DNA of 64,000 nucleotides from Alphaproteobacteria bacterium (GTDB taxonomy: Bacteria; Myxococcota_A; UBA796; GCA-2862545): contig JACKEQ010000012.1 in NCBI GenBank assembly GCA_020632885.1, forward strand, positions 97,968-161,967, written 5' to 3'. The notes beneath the pieces were generated by a model. It was not told the origin of the DNA and ran no database searches. It was given only the letters and a program-made list of their open reading frames with translations. Within the stretch, counting starts at the first letter, position 1, and each line of letters opens with the position of its first letter. Shown piece by piece: positions 7,985 to 17,298 of the stretch. Both the position numbers and the translations under genes were made by a program.

Positions 7985-10302
7985 CCCAGCAGCCACGCGC
8001 GGTGAACGGCCTCGTCGGCACCCTGGTGGTGGGCTGGGTGGTGGTCGGCGCCGTCGTACCTCTCGCCCTCCTCGCGACCCTCACGTTCTCGGTGACCCGG
8101 AGCTACCAGCAGGAGCTCGCGATGGCCAGCGCGCCTCCAGCGGACCCCGTCGAGATCTACGATCAGACGAAGAGCGAAGGTCAGGACATCGGCAGCATCG
8201 GGCTCGGCTCACGCGGGACGGGCCGCGGCGGTGGAGGGACGGCTGCGGGCATCAAGATCATCCGAGGGACCACGGTCCAGGAGCTGCGAGTCGACGCGGG
8301 TGGCACGTTCGCGAACCGCATGGAGCCCGACGCCGAGCCGGAGCCCGAAGCCGTCGCGAAGACCCCGGCGGCCCGGGCCCCTGCGCGCGTGCGCCAGTGG
8401 TTCCCAGAGGCCTTCCTCTGGCGACCCTCCCTGGTCACCGACGCCGACGGGCTGGCCAGCGTCGACGTGCGCGTGCCCGACGCCCTCACGGACTGGCGGG
8501 TCCTGGCCCTCGCCCACGACCGGGCCGGCCACCCCACCGGCGGCCTGCACACCTTCGCTAGCGTGCTCCCCGTGAGCGTCGACCCTCTCACGCCCGGCTG
8601 GCTCTACGCGGGTGACACCCTCCGCCTCGACACCCGGGCGAGCGCCATGGGAGCGCCGTTCCGGGGTGAGGTCCGCGTGGAGATGGATGGCGCCGTGTCC
8701 GGCTCCGCGGGCGGACCGGTGGAGCTCCAGCCCGGCGGCAGCGCGCTGGTAGCGGGCGCCCTCCGTGCAGAGCGCGTGGGCACGGGCCGGATCCGGGCCG
8801 AGGTCCTCGACGGAGCCCGTGTGGACGGAGCCGAGCGCACCGTCGACGTGCGCCCCACCGGCCGTCCCGTGGAGCGTCAGCTCGGCGGGAACCTCACGGG
8901 CCTCCGGAAGCTCGACGTGCGCGCGGCCGGCGCCACCACCGAGACCCTGTCGGTGCGGGTGTTCCCCGGCCCGCTCGCGGTGTTCCGGGCCGAGGTGGAC
9001 CGCGTGGGTCAGCGCCCGGGTCCCTACGGCTACGCACTGATCGCAGGTGTGCAGGCGCTCTCGGCGAAGGCCGGTGTGGAGGTCGACCACGATGCACTCC
9101 GCACGCTGCGGATCCGCGCGCTCCAGGATCTCGTGCGAGCCACCCGGAGCCCCTCGGGGCTCGAGGCGGCACGGCTCCTCACGGGCCTCCCGGAGCCCGG
9201 TGAGGACGACCCGCTGGCGCGCACCGCCCGCGACCGCCTGATCCGCGCCCTGGAGCACACCCAGCGCGGCGACGGCACGTGGACCGACCGCGACCGCACC
9301 AGCGCACAGCACGTCATCGTGCAGACGGCGGCGTCCGGCCGCGCGCTCCCGGAGTCGAGCCGCGGTGCGCGCATCCGGGCGAGCGGCGCCCTGGAGCGGC
9401 TGTTGCCCAACGTGGACGATCCCTACACGGCCGCCTGGGTGCTCGCGTCCGGACTGGTGGGCCCCTCCCTCCGCCCACAGCTGCAGGAGCGCGTGGTGGA
9501 AGGCCTCGAGGAGCTGGACGGGCGCTGGCGCCTGCGTGCCCTGCCGTCCGATGTTCGCGGCGTGTCCGGAGGACCCACGCACACGGAGCGTCTGGCGGTG
9601 GCCTGGCTCGCCCTCGCGGACCGGGACGACCTGCCCCTGAAGGGCGACCTGCTCGCCGAGCTGCTGGAGAGCTGGTCGGCGACCTCGGGGTTCGCGGGCG
9701 GCTGGGCGGACGCCCTCGCCCTGCAGGCCCTCCAGGAGGGGCTGCCGTCCCTCGATCAGGCCGTCACCGTCGTCCTGGAGCGCGACGGAATGGAGGTCGG
9801 TCGTGGGGCGCTGGACCCCGCGCAGCCCAACCAGCCGTTGGTGCTCCTCGCGGACGGCGGCGGGAGCTACACCCTCCGCGCGCAGCCCGAGGTGCCCGGC
9901 CTGGTGTTCACCTCGACCCACACGGCCTGGATGCCGTTCACCGGCGACGAGGGCGTCGCGGGCGTGGACGTCGAGGTCTCGCAGGGGCCGCTGCACGCGG
10001 GGCGGGCGGGACGCCTGAAGCTGACGGTGGCCGCACCGTCGGGCGCACGGGTGACGCTGCACCAGGGCATCCCTGCGGGGACGGTCGTGGAGGTGCCCCT
10101 CCGGCCGGAGATCGTGGGGTCCGAGGTGTTCCAGGACCACGTGGAGCTCGTCACCCGACCGTTCGCGGCCGGCACGATCCTGGAGATCGACCTCACGGTC
10201 ACCCCCATGTACGCGGGCCGGATGCAGACGCGACCCCTGCATGTCGAGGTGGGCAGCCAGACCGCGGACGCGGCCCCGCACCTCTGGGATGTGGCGCCGT
10301 AG
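7981..10302 (+). CDS. Alpha-2-macroglobulin C-terminal half, membrane-anchored, copy 3
   Basis: TTG 7981 overlaps the previous stop (TTGA) and starts a 773-residue protein. The first 45 residues form one strong membrane segment (LVVGWVVVGAVVPLALLATL), so the anchor is a helix instead of a lipid. A Gly/Pro/Glu linker follows, then the A2M domain starting at ARVRQWFPEAFLWRPS. It is clearly homologous to copies 1 and 2 but much more diverged, with ordinary codon use (many GTG and CTG). The thioester site reads GPYGYALIAG, again without Cys-x-Glu-Gln. It is the last gene of the operon and its stop lies three bases from the stop of the converging MopE-repeat gene. Confidence 0.85.
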   Translation: MTQQPRAVNGLVGTLVVGWVVVGAVVPLALLATLTFSVTRSYQQELAMASAPPADPVEIYDQTKSEGQDIGSIGLGSRGTGRGGGGTAAGIKIIRGTTVQELRVDAGGTFANRMEPDAEPEPEAVAKTPAARAPARVRQWFPEAFLWRPSLVTDADGLASVDVRVPDALTDWRVLALAHDRAGHPTGGLHTFASVLPVSVDPLTPGWLYAGDTLRLDTRASAMGAPFRGEVRVEMDGAVSGSAGGPVELQPGGSALVAGALRAERVGTGRIRAEVLDGARVDGAERTVDVRPTGRPVERQLGGNLTGLRKLDVRAAGATTETLSVRVFPGPLAVFRAEVDRVGQRPGPYGYALIAGVQALSAKAGVEVDHDALRTLRIRALQDLVRATRSPSGLEAARLLTGLPEPGEDDPLARTARDRLIRALEHTQRGDGTWTDRDRTSAQHVIVQTAASGRALPESSRGARIRASGALERLLPNVDDPYTAAWVLASGLVGPSLRPQLQERVVEGLEELDGRWRLRALPSDVRGVSGGPTHTERLAVAWLALADRDDLPLKGDLLAELLESWSATSGFAGGWADALALQALQEGLPSLDQAVTVVLERDGMEVGRGALDPAQPNQPLVLLADGGGSYTLRAQPEVPGLVFTSTHTAWMPFTGDEGVAGVDVEVSQGPLHAGRAGRLKLTVAAPSGARVTLHQGIPAGTVVEVPLRPEIVGSEVFQDHVELVTRPFAAGTILEIDLTVTPMYAGRMQTRPLHVEVGSQTADAAPHLWDVAP

Positions 10303-10305
10303 CGT

Positions 10306-13174
10306 TCAGCGCCGTCGGAGCAGCCACCAGGGCGCCGAAGGAGCGGACGGCGTGTCGCAGCCGCACCCGGCGTCCGGGGGCGGCGGGACCACCACGACGG
10401 GCGGAGTGGGCGGGACCGCCGTGTCTTCGACACCGGTGTCCCCCGTGTGCACGGGCGTGACCTCGTCGACACCGTCGCAGTCCTGGTCGATGCCGTCGTC
10501 CGGCACCTCGGGTGCATGCGGGAACACCCGATCCGACGTGTCGTCGCAGTCCAACGCGTTCGCGACACCAGGCGCCTCGCAGTCCACCACGGGGGCATCG
10601 GGGTCGCCGAAGTTGTCGCCGTCGAGGTCGGCATAGCGGGTCGCGCCGGTGATCACCCCGTCGCAGTCGCGGTCCTCGCCGTCGCACACCTCGAGAGCCC
10701 CCGGGTAGCGGTCGGCCCGGAGATCGTCACAGTCTTCCCCGATCAGGGCGTAGTCGCCCTGATCACAGGCGGACACCGCAGTGGAACCGTAGCCGTCGCC
10801 GTCCACGTCGATGAAGTAGACGGTGCCGGTCAGGTCGCCGTCGGCGTCGTCCACGAGGCCGTCGCAGTCGTTGTCCTCGCCGTCGCACACCTCGGGAGCC
10901 GACGGGTTCCGGTAGGCGAGCGCGTCGTCGCAATCCCCCGACTGGGCCACGTACCCCGACGGCGCGGTGCAGTGCAGCTCGCCCGGCCCACCACTACCGT
11001 AGAGATCGCCATCCACGTCGGGCCAGAACAGGGAGCCACCCAGCGGATCGACGCTGTTGGGATCGAGGCTGTCCGACTCGTCCACCATGCTGTCGCAGTC
11101 CTCGTCCTCGCCGTTGCAGAGCTCGAAGGCGCCAGGGTGCCGCGATGCGTCCTGGTCGTCGCAGTCCCCGGCCACCAGGACGCGCCCGGCCCCGAGAGTG
11201 CAAGCACCGAACAGCGCGCCGGTCCCGGCGCCGTCACCATCGCTGTCGAGATAGACCTGCACGGGGGCAGGGCTCGGCAGCTCGAGGTCGTCGACGTCCT
11301 CGTCGTCGATGGCGCCGTCGCAGTTGTTGTCGATGCCGTCGCAGATCTCGGGCGCATCGGGGTTCAGCGCGGAATCACCGTCGTCGCAGTCGCCCAGGGC
11401 CTCGACGTAGCCGGGGGGTGGCGTGCACGTCTCCAGGCCCGCCGCCCCATCCGGCGCGAAGCCATCGTCGTCTCCGTCCAGGTAGAAGATGGAGTCGTTG
11501 GTGGCGTTGTCGTCGATCAGGTTGTTGCAGTCGTCGTCCTTCCCGTTGCATACTTCATTTCGCCCGGGATGGATGAGGCGCTTGTTGTCGTCGCAGTCGT
11601 CTCCGTTGCCGACGTACCCGGCGGGGGCGGCACAGGAATCCACCGACACCGCAGGGTTCCCGTAGCCGTCGTTGTCCGAGTCGACGTACCAGGTCGACAC
11701 CTGGAGCCCCTCGTCGAAGAGACCGTCACAGTCGTCGTCGACCGTGTTGCAGGCCTCGATGGCGTTGGGATACACACTCGCGTCAGCGTCGTCACAGTCG
11801 CCGTCGGCCGTGGTCTCCCAGGACGCCGAGGGTGCAGCGCATGCCGACTGCTGCACGAGGCCCGTCGCACCGTCGCCATCGCTGTCGTAGTACCACGTCT
11901 GCATGTCCACGGCGTCCGCGATGGGGTCGCCGTCACAGTCGCGGTCCAGCGCGTCGCAAGTCTCGTCCTGACCGGGGTGGCGGAGGCTGTTGGTGTCGTC
12001 ACAGTCGTCGTTGGTCGCTACCCAACCCGAGACGCAGCCCCCGGCCCGGTTCTGGAGGTTGCCCGTGCCGTGACCGTCCCCGTCGTCGTCTCGATAGCAC
12101 TCGTCGCCCGTACCGCCCGCGGAGCAGTCGTTGTCGAAGCCATCACCGGGGATGACGGGGGCGCCACCGTACACGTCCGTCCGCGTGTCGTCGCAGTCCG
12201 TGGAGTCCGTGGACAGGTGCGGGCCCCCGCATCCAGCGGGTGCCGAGACCACGACGTTCGTCCCGTGCCCGTCCCCGTCGGCGTCGACGTAGCACTCGTC
12301 GGCGTCTCCGGAACAGTCGTCGTCACGGCCGTTCCCGACGATGACCGGCGTGCGCCCCGGGGTACACGGTGTTGCGGGTGTCGTCGCAGTCGACGTCGGC
12401 GCAGTAGCCGTCGTTGTCCACATCACCGGTGGCGTCGTCGCCGACACAGTCGTCGATGCTGTCCGTGGTGCCGTCTCCGTCGGCATCCGGCCAGGGACCG
12501 CAGGCGACGGCGTTCAGGCTCTTCACCTCTCCATCGGACAGCGCACGGTCGTAGATGCGCAGCTCGTCCACCCGGCCGTCGAAGTCGGGATCGCCAGACC
12601 AGTTGCTCCTGCCGACGTACATCTGGAGGTCGTTGTTGGCGAAGTCGGCGAGGGTCTTGCCCCACCAGGCGTCCGTGCCGCACAGCTGGCCGTCGAGGTA
12701 GAAGCGGCTGCCCACATTGTCCTGGAAGACGAACGCCGCGTGGTGCCAGTTGCCGGATGAAGCGGGGCTCGATCCACAGCTGATATCGGCGTTCGAGCTA
12801 GAGTTCCTGTGAATCGTAGCCGCCGTGCCGCCCGTGCGCCCGTTGCGGGCCTCCACCATGAAGCCCCCGGCCGACCCGTCGGTGTCACCGAAGTCCCAGA
12901 CGCGCTCCCAGCTCTGGGTCCCGGAGTCCGGCCGGAACCAGATCGAGACGGTCCAGCTGTTCATCGTCGACTTCAGGCTGTCTGGCAGGGTGAAGTAGTC
13001 GCTGGATCCGTCCAGATCGGCAGAGTGCGTGCCGCACTTGCGCGTGGTGGAGTACGACACCCCCGTCTCCGACGCGTTGAAGGAGTTGACAGCGTCGTTG
13101 CGCGAGTTGTCGAACGGGTAGCGCGCGCGAACGCCCACATCGGTGGCGAGCGCGGCCTGGAGCGCGATGAGCAC
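10306..13174 (-). CDS. Secreted LamG-like / MopE-type metal-binding repeat protein with MYXO-CTERM-like tail (one frameshift)
   Basis: This is a surface protein of about 955 residues. GTG 13174 follows GGAGG and gives a short signal peptide (MLIALQAALA). Next is a LamG/concanavalin A-like domain of about 200 residues (YPFDNSRNDAVNSF; SGNWHHAAFVF; VDELRIYDRALSDGE). At least ten repeats of about 45-75 residues follow, each with D-x-DGDG, DCDD and PGA/E-x-CDG elements. These match the putative metal-binding MopE (PF11617) motif. The tail DAGCGCDTPSAPSAPWWLLRRR has the GCGC and RRR of MYXO-CTERM but almost no hydrophobic span. One extra base in CCCCGGGG (12355-12362) shifts the frame; removing it joins TVYPGRTPVIVGNGRDDDC. 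Cell-surface attachment and metal binding are inferred. Confidence 0.75.
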
Positions 13175-13310
13175 GGGGGGCCCTCCACCGATAGCGTACC
13201 AGGGTGGGAGCAGGCCCGACGAGGGATTTCGCACACCGCAACGAAGGGTCCCGACCTGTCACCGGCCCGGCCGGACGGGGTATGTAGGGGGCGGAGGGCC
13301 GTGACCGCCG

Positions 13311-14660
13311 ATGAAGCACCAGATCCTCGTCGTGGACGACGACGACGCCAACCGGGTGACGCTGGAGAGGATCCTCCAGCGCGCCGGCTACGAGGTGCAC
13401 CACGCCTCCAGCGGGCGTGAGGCCATGGAGGTCCTGCGGGACGGCCCGCTCAACGACCTCGTGCTCACGGACCTCAAGATGCCGGGCATGTCGGGCATCG
13501 ACCTCCTGAAGGCCGCCAAGATGGTGGACCCCGACATCGAGGTCGTCGTGATGACGGCCTACGGCACGGTCGAGACCGCCGTGGAGGCGATGAAGGAGGG
13601 AGCCTACGACTTCGTGGCCAAGCCGCTGAAGCGGATCGAGCTCCTCACCGTGCTCGAGAAGGCCCTGGAGAAGCGCGGGCTGATGCTCGAGAACAAGCGC
13701 CTCCGCCAGCAGCTCGCCGAGGTCGGCGAGGGCGACATCATCGGCACGAGCCAGGTGATGCGCAGCCTGCTCGACGAGGTGGAGCAGGTGGCCCACTCGG
13801 ACGCCACGGTGCTGCTCTCGGGGGAGTCGGGCACCGGGAAGGGCCGGCTCGCCCGCACCATCCACCGCATGAGCGACAGGAGCAACCGCGCGTTCGTGAC
13901 GGTGAACTGCGCCGCCATCCCGGAGACGCTCCTGGAGTCGGAGCTCTTCGGCTACGAGAAGGGCGCGTTCACCGGAGCCACGGGCCGGAAGGAGGGTCGC
14001 TTCGACCTCGCCCGCGGCGGCACGCTGTTCCTGGACGAGATCACCGAGATGAAGCCGGCCGTGCAGGTCCGCCTGCTCCGGGTGCTCCAGGACGGCGAGT
14101 ACGAGCGCGTGGGCGGCACCCAGACCCTCCAGACGGACGTGCGGGTGGTGGCCGCGACCAACCGCGACATCGAGCGCGAGGTGGACGCCGGGAGCTTCCG
14201 CGCGGATCTCTACTACCGCCTCAACGTCGTGCCCATCCGCGTCCCACCGCTGCGCGAGCGCGCGGACGACGTGCCCCTGCTCGCCCAGCACTTCCTCGTG
14301 CGCTTCGTGCGCAAGAACCGCAAGGAGCTCGCGGGGATCACGCCCGAGGCCATCGAGGCCCTGTGCGGATGGCCGTGGCCGGGCAACGTGCGCGAGCTCG
14401 AGAACGCCATCGAGCGGGCCGTGGTGCTCTGCCGCGGCGACCGCATCGACGTGGGCGACCTGCCTCCGCAGATCCGCAAGGGCGGCGGAGGCCGGAAGGC
14501 CGTGGCCTTCGAGGTGGGCACGCCCCTGAAGGTGGTGGAGCGGCGCATGATCGAGGAGACGCTCCGGTACTGCCAGGGCGACAAGAACCTCACGGCCAAC
14601 CTGCTCGGCATCACGGCGCGCACGCTCTATCGTCGCGAAGCCGAGTGGCGCGGGGAGTGA
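13311..14660 (+). CDS. NtrC-family sigma-54-dependent response regulator
   Basis: This 449-residue protein has three domains. A receiver domain (1-120) has the acidic pocket VVDDDD and the phospho-acceptor in LTDLKMPG. An AAA+ sigma-54 activation domain (about 145-370) has Walker A GESGTGKGRLA, the sigma-54 contact loop GAFTGAT and Walker B GGTLFLDEI. A Fis-type HTH (KNLTANLLGITARTLYRR) ends the protein. It should be phosphorylated by a histidine kinase and open sigma-54 promoters. No kinase gene is adjacent, so it is an orphan regulator in this window. ATG 13311 is preceded by GGAGGG at a longish 12-13 base spacing. Confidence 0.92.
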   Translation: MKHQILVVDDDDANRVTLERILQRAGYEVHHASSGREAMEVLRDGPLNDLVLTDLKMPGMSGIDLLKAAKMVDPDIEVVVMTAYGTVETAVEAMKEGAYDFVAKPLKRIELLTVLEKALEKRGLMLENKRLRQQLAEVGEGDIIGTSQVMRSLLDEVEQVAHSDATVLLSGESGTGKGRLARTIHRMSDRSNRAFVTVNCAAIPETLLESELFGYEKGAFTGATGRKEGRFDLARGGTLFLDEITEMKPAVQVRLLRVLQDGEYERVGGTQTLQTDVRVVAATNRDIEREVDAGSFRADLYYRLNVVPIRVPPLRERADDVPLLAQHFLVRFVRKNRKELAGITPEAIEALCGWPWPGNVRELENAIERAVVLCRGDRIDVGDLPPQIRKGGGGRKAVAFEVGTPLKVVERRMIEETLRYCQGDKNLTANLLGITARTLYRREAEWRGE

Positions 14661-14694
14661 GGGCGGATCCCGGCACGCAGAGCTAGGATGCGAC

Positions 14695-15873
14695 ATGCTC
14701 GTCCTGATCGCCCTCTCCGCCTGCAAGCCGGCCACCACGGGTGACCCCTGCGGAGACGTGTTCGACGGCGACTCGGTGGAGACGCTCGCGGTGGAGCTCT
14801 CCGAGGAGACCCTCGCGGCCCTGCAGGACGAGTTCGTGGGCTGGGAGGCCCGACGGGACGCGGGCCTGGAGGCCAAGCCCTACCACCCCGTGGAGCGGCT
14901 CGACTACCGCTGCCAGACCGTGTTCGACGCCCAGGTCCGCCTGAAGGGGAACCCCTGCTGCTCGTGGGACGGCGAGAAGATGCAGCTCACCTTCGCGTTC
15001 AACCAGACCCGGAGCAGCGGGCGGTTCCAGGGGCTGCGGAAGATCGCGCTGGACGCGCCCTACTACGACCCTTCCCTGCTCCGGGAGCGGGTGGCCTACG
15101 CGGCCTTCGAGCAGATGGGCCAACCCGCCAGCCACGTGAACCACGTGCGGCTCGACATCAACGGCGAGTACTACGGCCTGTTCGCGAACATCGAGGTGCT
15201 CGACAAGGAGTGGCTGCAGGACCGCCTGCCCCGCGAGGACGCCGAGGGCACGCTCTGGAAGCTCGACTACCTCGCGGGACGCATGGAGCCGCGCACGAAC
15301 GAAGACCACGCCGACCGCGCACGGTGGCTCGCCTTCACGCAGGCCGACGACCTCGACACCCTCGACGCCTACATGGACCTGGAGACCAGCATGGAGGGCT
15401 GGGCCGCCGAGGTCCTCGTGAACCAGTCCGACGGCTACTGGGTGGGTGGCGTGAACTGGATGATGTACGACCATCCGCGGCTCGGGTTCCAGCTGCTGCC
15501 CTGGGACCTCGACAACACCTTCGACCGCTGGCCCCCCAACGTGGCCCCGACGTCCCGCTCGGGCACCTTCGGTCCGACGCGTGGCATGGACCTCGTCCTC
15601 GCGGACCCCGGGCTCCGGCAGGTCTACATCGACACCGTCGCGCGCCGCCATGCTCGCGTCGATCCCGGGGAGCTCGTGGCGCTCGCACGCGACTGGGACG
15701 ACCAGATCCGTGAGCACCTCGAGGAGGACCCCCACAGGCCGTACCCGATGGAGGAGCACGACGAGCACGTCGACGCGCTGGTGCGCGCGATCCGCGAGCG
15801 GCACGCGTTCCTCGCCGAGTGGCTGGAGGACGAGGCGAGCCCGGGTCTCCGGGCCGAGCGTCCCACACCCTGA
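14695..15873 (+). CDS. CotH kinase family lipoprotein
   Basis: This 392-residue protein has a lipobox LSAC at residues 7-10. The family core is clear: FDAQVRLKGN, then RKIALDAPYYD, HVRLDINGEYYGLF, and the acidic WDLDNTFDR near residue 280. CotH proteins have a protein-kinase-like fold and some phosphorylate coat proteins; in Gram-negative bacteria with lipoprotein forms the substrate is unknown. It lies 34 bases after the response regulator on the same strand and may be co-transcribed with it. Confidence 0.85.
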   Translation: MLVLIALSACKPATTGDPCGDVFDGDSVETLAVELSEETLAALQDEFVGWEARRDAGLEAKPYHPVERLDYRCQTVFDAQVRLKGNPCCSWDGEKMQLTFAFNQTRSSGRFQGLRKIALDAPYYDPSLLRERVAYAAFEQMGQPASHVNHVRLDINGEYYGLFANIEVLDKEWLQDRLPREDAEGTLWKLDYLAGRMEPRTNEDHADRARWLAFTQADDLDTLDAYMDLETSMEGWAAEVLVNQSDGYWVGGVNWMMYDHPRLGFQLLPWDLDNTFDRWPPNVAPTSRSGTFGPTRGMDLVLADPGLRQVYIDTVARRHARVDPGELVALARDWDDQIREHLEEDPHRPYPMEEHDEHVDALVRAIRERHAFLAEWLEDEASPGLRAERPTP

Positions 15874-15898
15874 TCGGCCCGGGATAGTGGAGGGTACG

Positions 15899-16141
15899 AT
15901 GACCTTCCGCCTCCCACCGTCCCTGGACCGCTCCAGGCACACCATCGACGACGAGGTCGCCTTCGCGAGGAGCCTGACGCCCGAGGAGCGGCTCGCGGTC
16001 GTGGCCCGGGTCTGCCGGGCCGCCTGGCACGTGCTCGAGCTCAACCCGAACCGCGACCGCATCCTGCGCGAGCGCGACCCGCTCCCGGAGTCCACCCGCG
16101 CGGCCCTCGCGAGGCTGAGGAGCCGACCTGGACCCGCGTGA
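15899..16141 (+). CDS. Small protein of the type found upstream of nucleotidyltransferases
   Basis: This 80-residue acidic/basic protein has ATG 15899 after GGAGGG. The core DDEVAFARSLTPEERLAVV resembles a small family often encoded just before minimal nucleotidyltransferases in toxin-antitoxin-like pairs. A nucleotidyltransferase remnant does follow directly, overlapping its last bases. The assignment rests on recalled family resemblance and gene order; no catalytic motif is present. Confidence 0.55.
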   Translation: MTFRLPPSLDRSRHTIDDEVAFARSLTPEERLAVVARVCRAAWHVLELNPNRDRILRERDPLPESTRAALARLRSRPGPA

Positions 16142-16259
16142 CTTCGACGCCTTCTCGGCCGCACAGGAGCTCGCCGAGGCCCTCGACCGGGCGGGGGTTC
16201 CCTACGCCATCGGGGGAGCCATGGCGTGTCTGGACGGCCTCCTTCAGACGAGCCGGTAG
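16128..16259 (+). pseudogene. Truncated minimal nucleotidyltransferase (MNT) remnant
   Basis: An open frame of 43 codons from CTG 16128, five bases after GAGGAG, encodes DFDAFSAAQELAEALDRAG then VPYAIGGAMACLDGL. This is the start of an MNT/AbiEii-type nucleotidyltransferase: a helix followed by the conserved YxIGGxA strand. It stops at 16257-16259, before the catalytic D-x-D that normally follows about 15 residues later. The sequence beyond is the 3' end of an opposing GNAT gene, so the rest of the enzyme is missing and cannot be restored by one indel. Confidence 0.5.
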
Positions 16260-16759
16260 AGCAGCACGTCGTCGCGGTAGGTGCCGTCGTCCATCCTGTA
16301 CTCGCGGAGACGGCGGCCCTCCTCCTGGAACCCGAGCGACCGGTACAGCGCCAGGGCCCGCTCGTTGTCCGCGAACACCGAGAGCCCGATCTTCTCGATG
16401 CCCGGGGCGCTCTCGGCCCACGCGATGCCGGCCTGGAGCAGCGCGCGCCCCACGCCCTCACCGCGGTACCGCGCATCCACCAGGATCTCGAGCTTCACGA
16501 CGTGGCTCGTGCGCCGCCAGGGCGGGGCCCGCAGCACGAGATACCCCGCGACACGCCCGTCCACACGGGCCACCAGGAGGTGACCGCGGTTCGAGCCCCG
16601 CAGGGTGGCGATGTCGCGCACCATGTCCGGGAGCTCCATGTCGAGCTCGCCCGCGCTGGCGATGAACCAGCGCTCCTCGGCGATCACGCGACGCCGGAGC
16701 TCCACGAGCTCCAGCGCGTCCCGCCCCGCCGCCTCGCGGATGCGCGGAGCTACTCCCAG
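16244..16759 (-). CDS. GNAT family N-acetyltransferase
   Basis: This protein of up to 171 residues has the acetyl-CoA binding strand-loop LEILVDARYRGEGVGRALL (R-x-x-G-x-G/A) and the late motif NERALALYRSLGFQEEGR. Its substrate is unknown. The start is uncertain. The family N-terminus (APRIREAAGRDALELVEL) is open back to a CTG at 16759, which overlaps the upstream gene's stop. The first standard start, GTG 16705, would remove the first beta strand. It is the last gene of the long minus-strand Bat-type operon and overlaps the nucleotidyltransferase remnant tail to tail. Confidence 0.8.
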   Translation of the reverse strand: MGVAPRIREAAGRDALELVELRRRVIAEERWFIASAGELDMELPDMVRDIATLRGSNRGHLLVARVDGRVAGYLVLRAPPWRRTSHVVKLEILVDARYRGEGVGRALLQAGIAWAESAPGIEKIGLSVFADNERALALYRSLGFQEEGRRLREYRMDDGTYRDDVLLYRLV

Positions 16760-17274
16760 CCTTCCTTCCTCCGGATCTCGGTGACCTTCTCGTCGTCGAG
16801 CACCAGCTCCTGGCTGTAGCGATCCACGGCCTTGTAGGTGGCCTTGGAGTTCGGGATGTAGATGAGGTGCCTGCCGTCGGGCGTGACCTGCATCCGGTAC
16901 GTGAGGATCGTGGTGTTCTGCGCCGTGCGCTTCGTGGACTTGGTCTTCCGGTAGGGCGCGCCCCACGCCATGTACACCATGTCCTGCGTCCAGCCGATCT
17001 TCGGCTCACGGCCGAGGATCTCCGCCCGCTCTTCCTCCGAGTGCTTGTAGAAGTGGTTCCAGTAGCCGTTGTCCTTGAGCCACTGGTCGCGCTCCTCGGG
17101 GGTCTTGAGCTTCAACCAGGCCTTGGTCTCCTTCTTCTCGTCCTCGAACCACACGACGAGCGCGCTGTAGTGGTCACGCTCGTAGTCCGCGAGCTTGTCC
17201 ATCTTCCCCGCGGTGCCGAGCAGCACGGTGGCCAGGGCGACCCCGACGGCGAAGCTCCTGCGTACGTTCCTCAA
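16750..17274 (-). CDS. Exported BamE/GWxTD-like protein
   Basis: This 174-residue protein starts at TTG 17274 with AGGAGG eight bases upstream. A signal peptide (RRSFAVGVALATVLLGTAG) is followed by a lysine- and acid-rich helical stretch. The end is a small domain with IGWTQDMVYMAWGAPYRK, which resembles the G-x-T-x-x-V-x-x-x-x-G-x-P turn of SmpA/BamE-type domains. It follows BatE by 24 bases on the same strand. A periplasmic or outer-membrane role is inferred; the family call is tentative. Confidence 0.6.
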   Translation of the reverse strand: MRNVRRSFAVGVALATVLLGTAGKMDKLADYERDHYSALVVWFEDEKKETKAWLKLKTPEERDQWLKDNGYWNHFYKHSEEERAEILGREPKIGWTQDMVYMAWGAPYRKTKSTKRTAQNTTILTYRMQVTPDGRHLIYIPNSKATYKAVDRYSQELVLDDEKVTEIRRKEGWE

Positions 17275-17298
17275 GTCGACACCTCCTCTGACCCGATC

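Noticed and set aside
10306..12486. Evenly repeated GTCGTCGCAGTC-like units suggesting a CRISPR or satellite array
   Set aside because: The units vary in length and spacing and encode in-frame DCDD/DGDG metal-binding repeats of one protein; there are no constant repeats with unique spacers.
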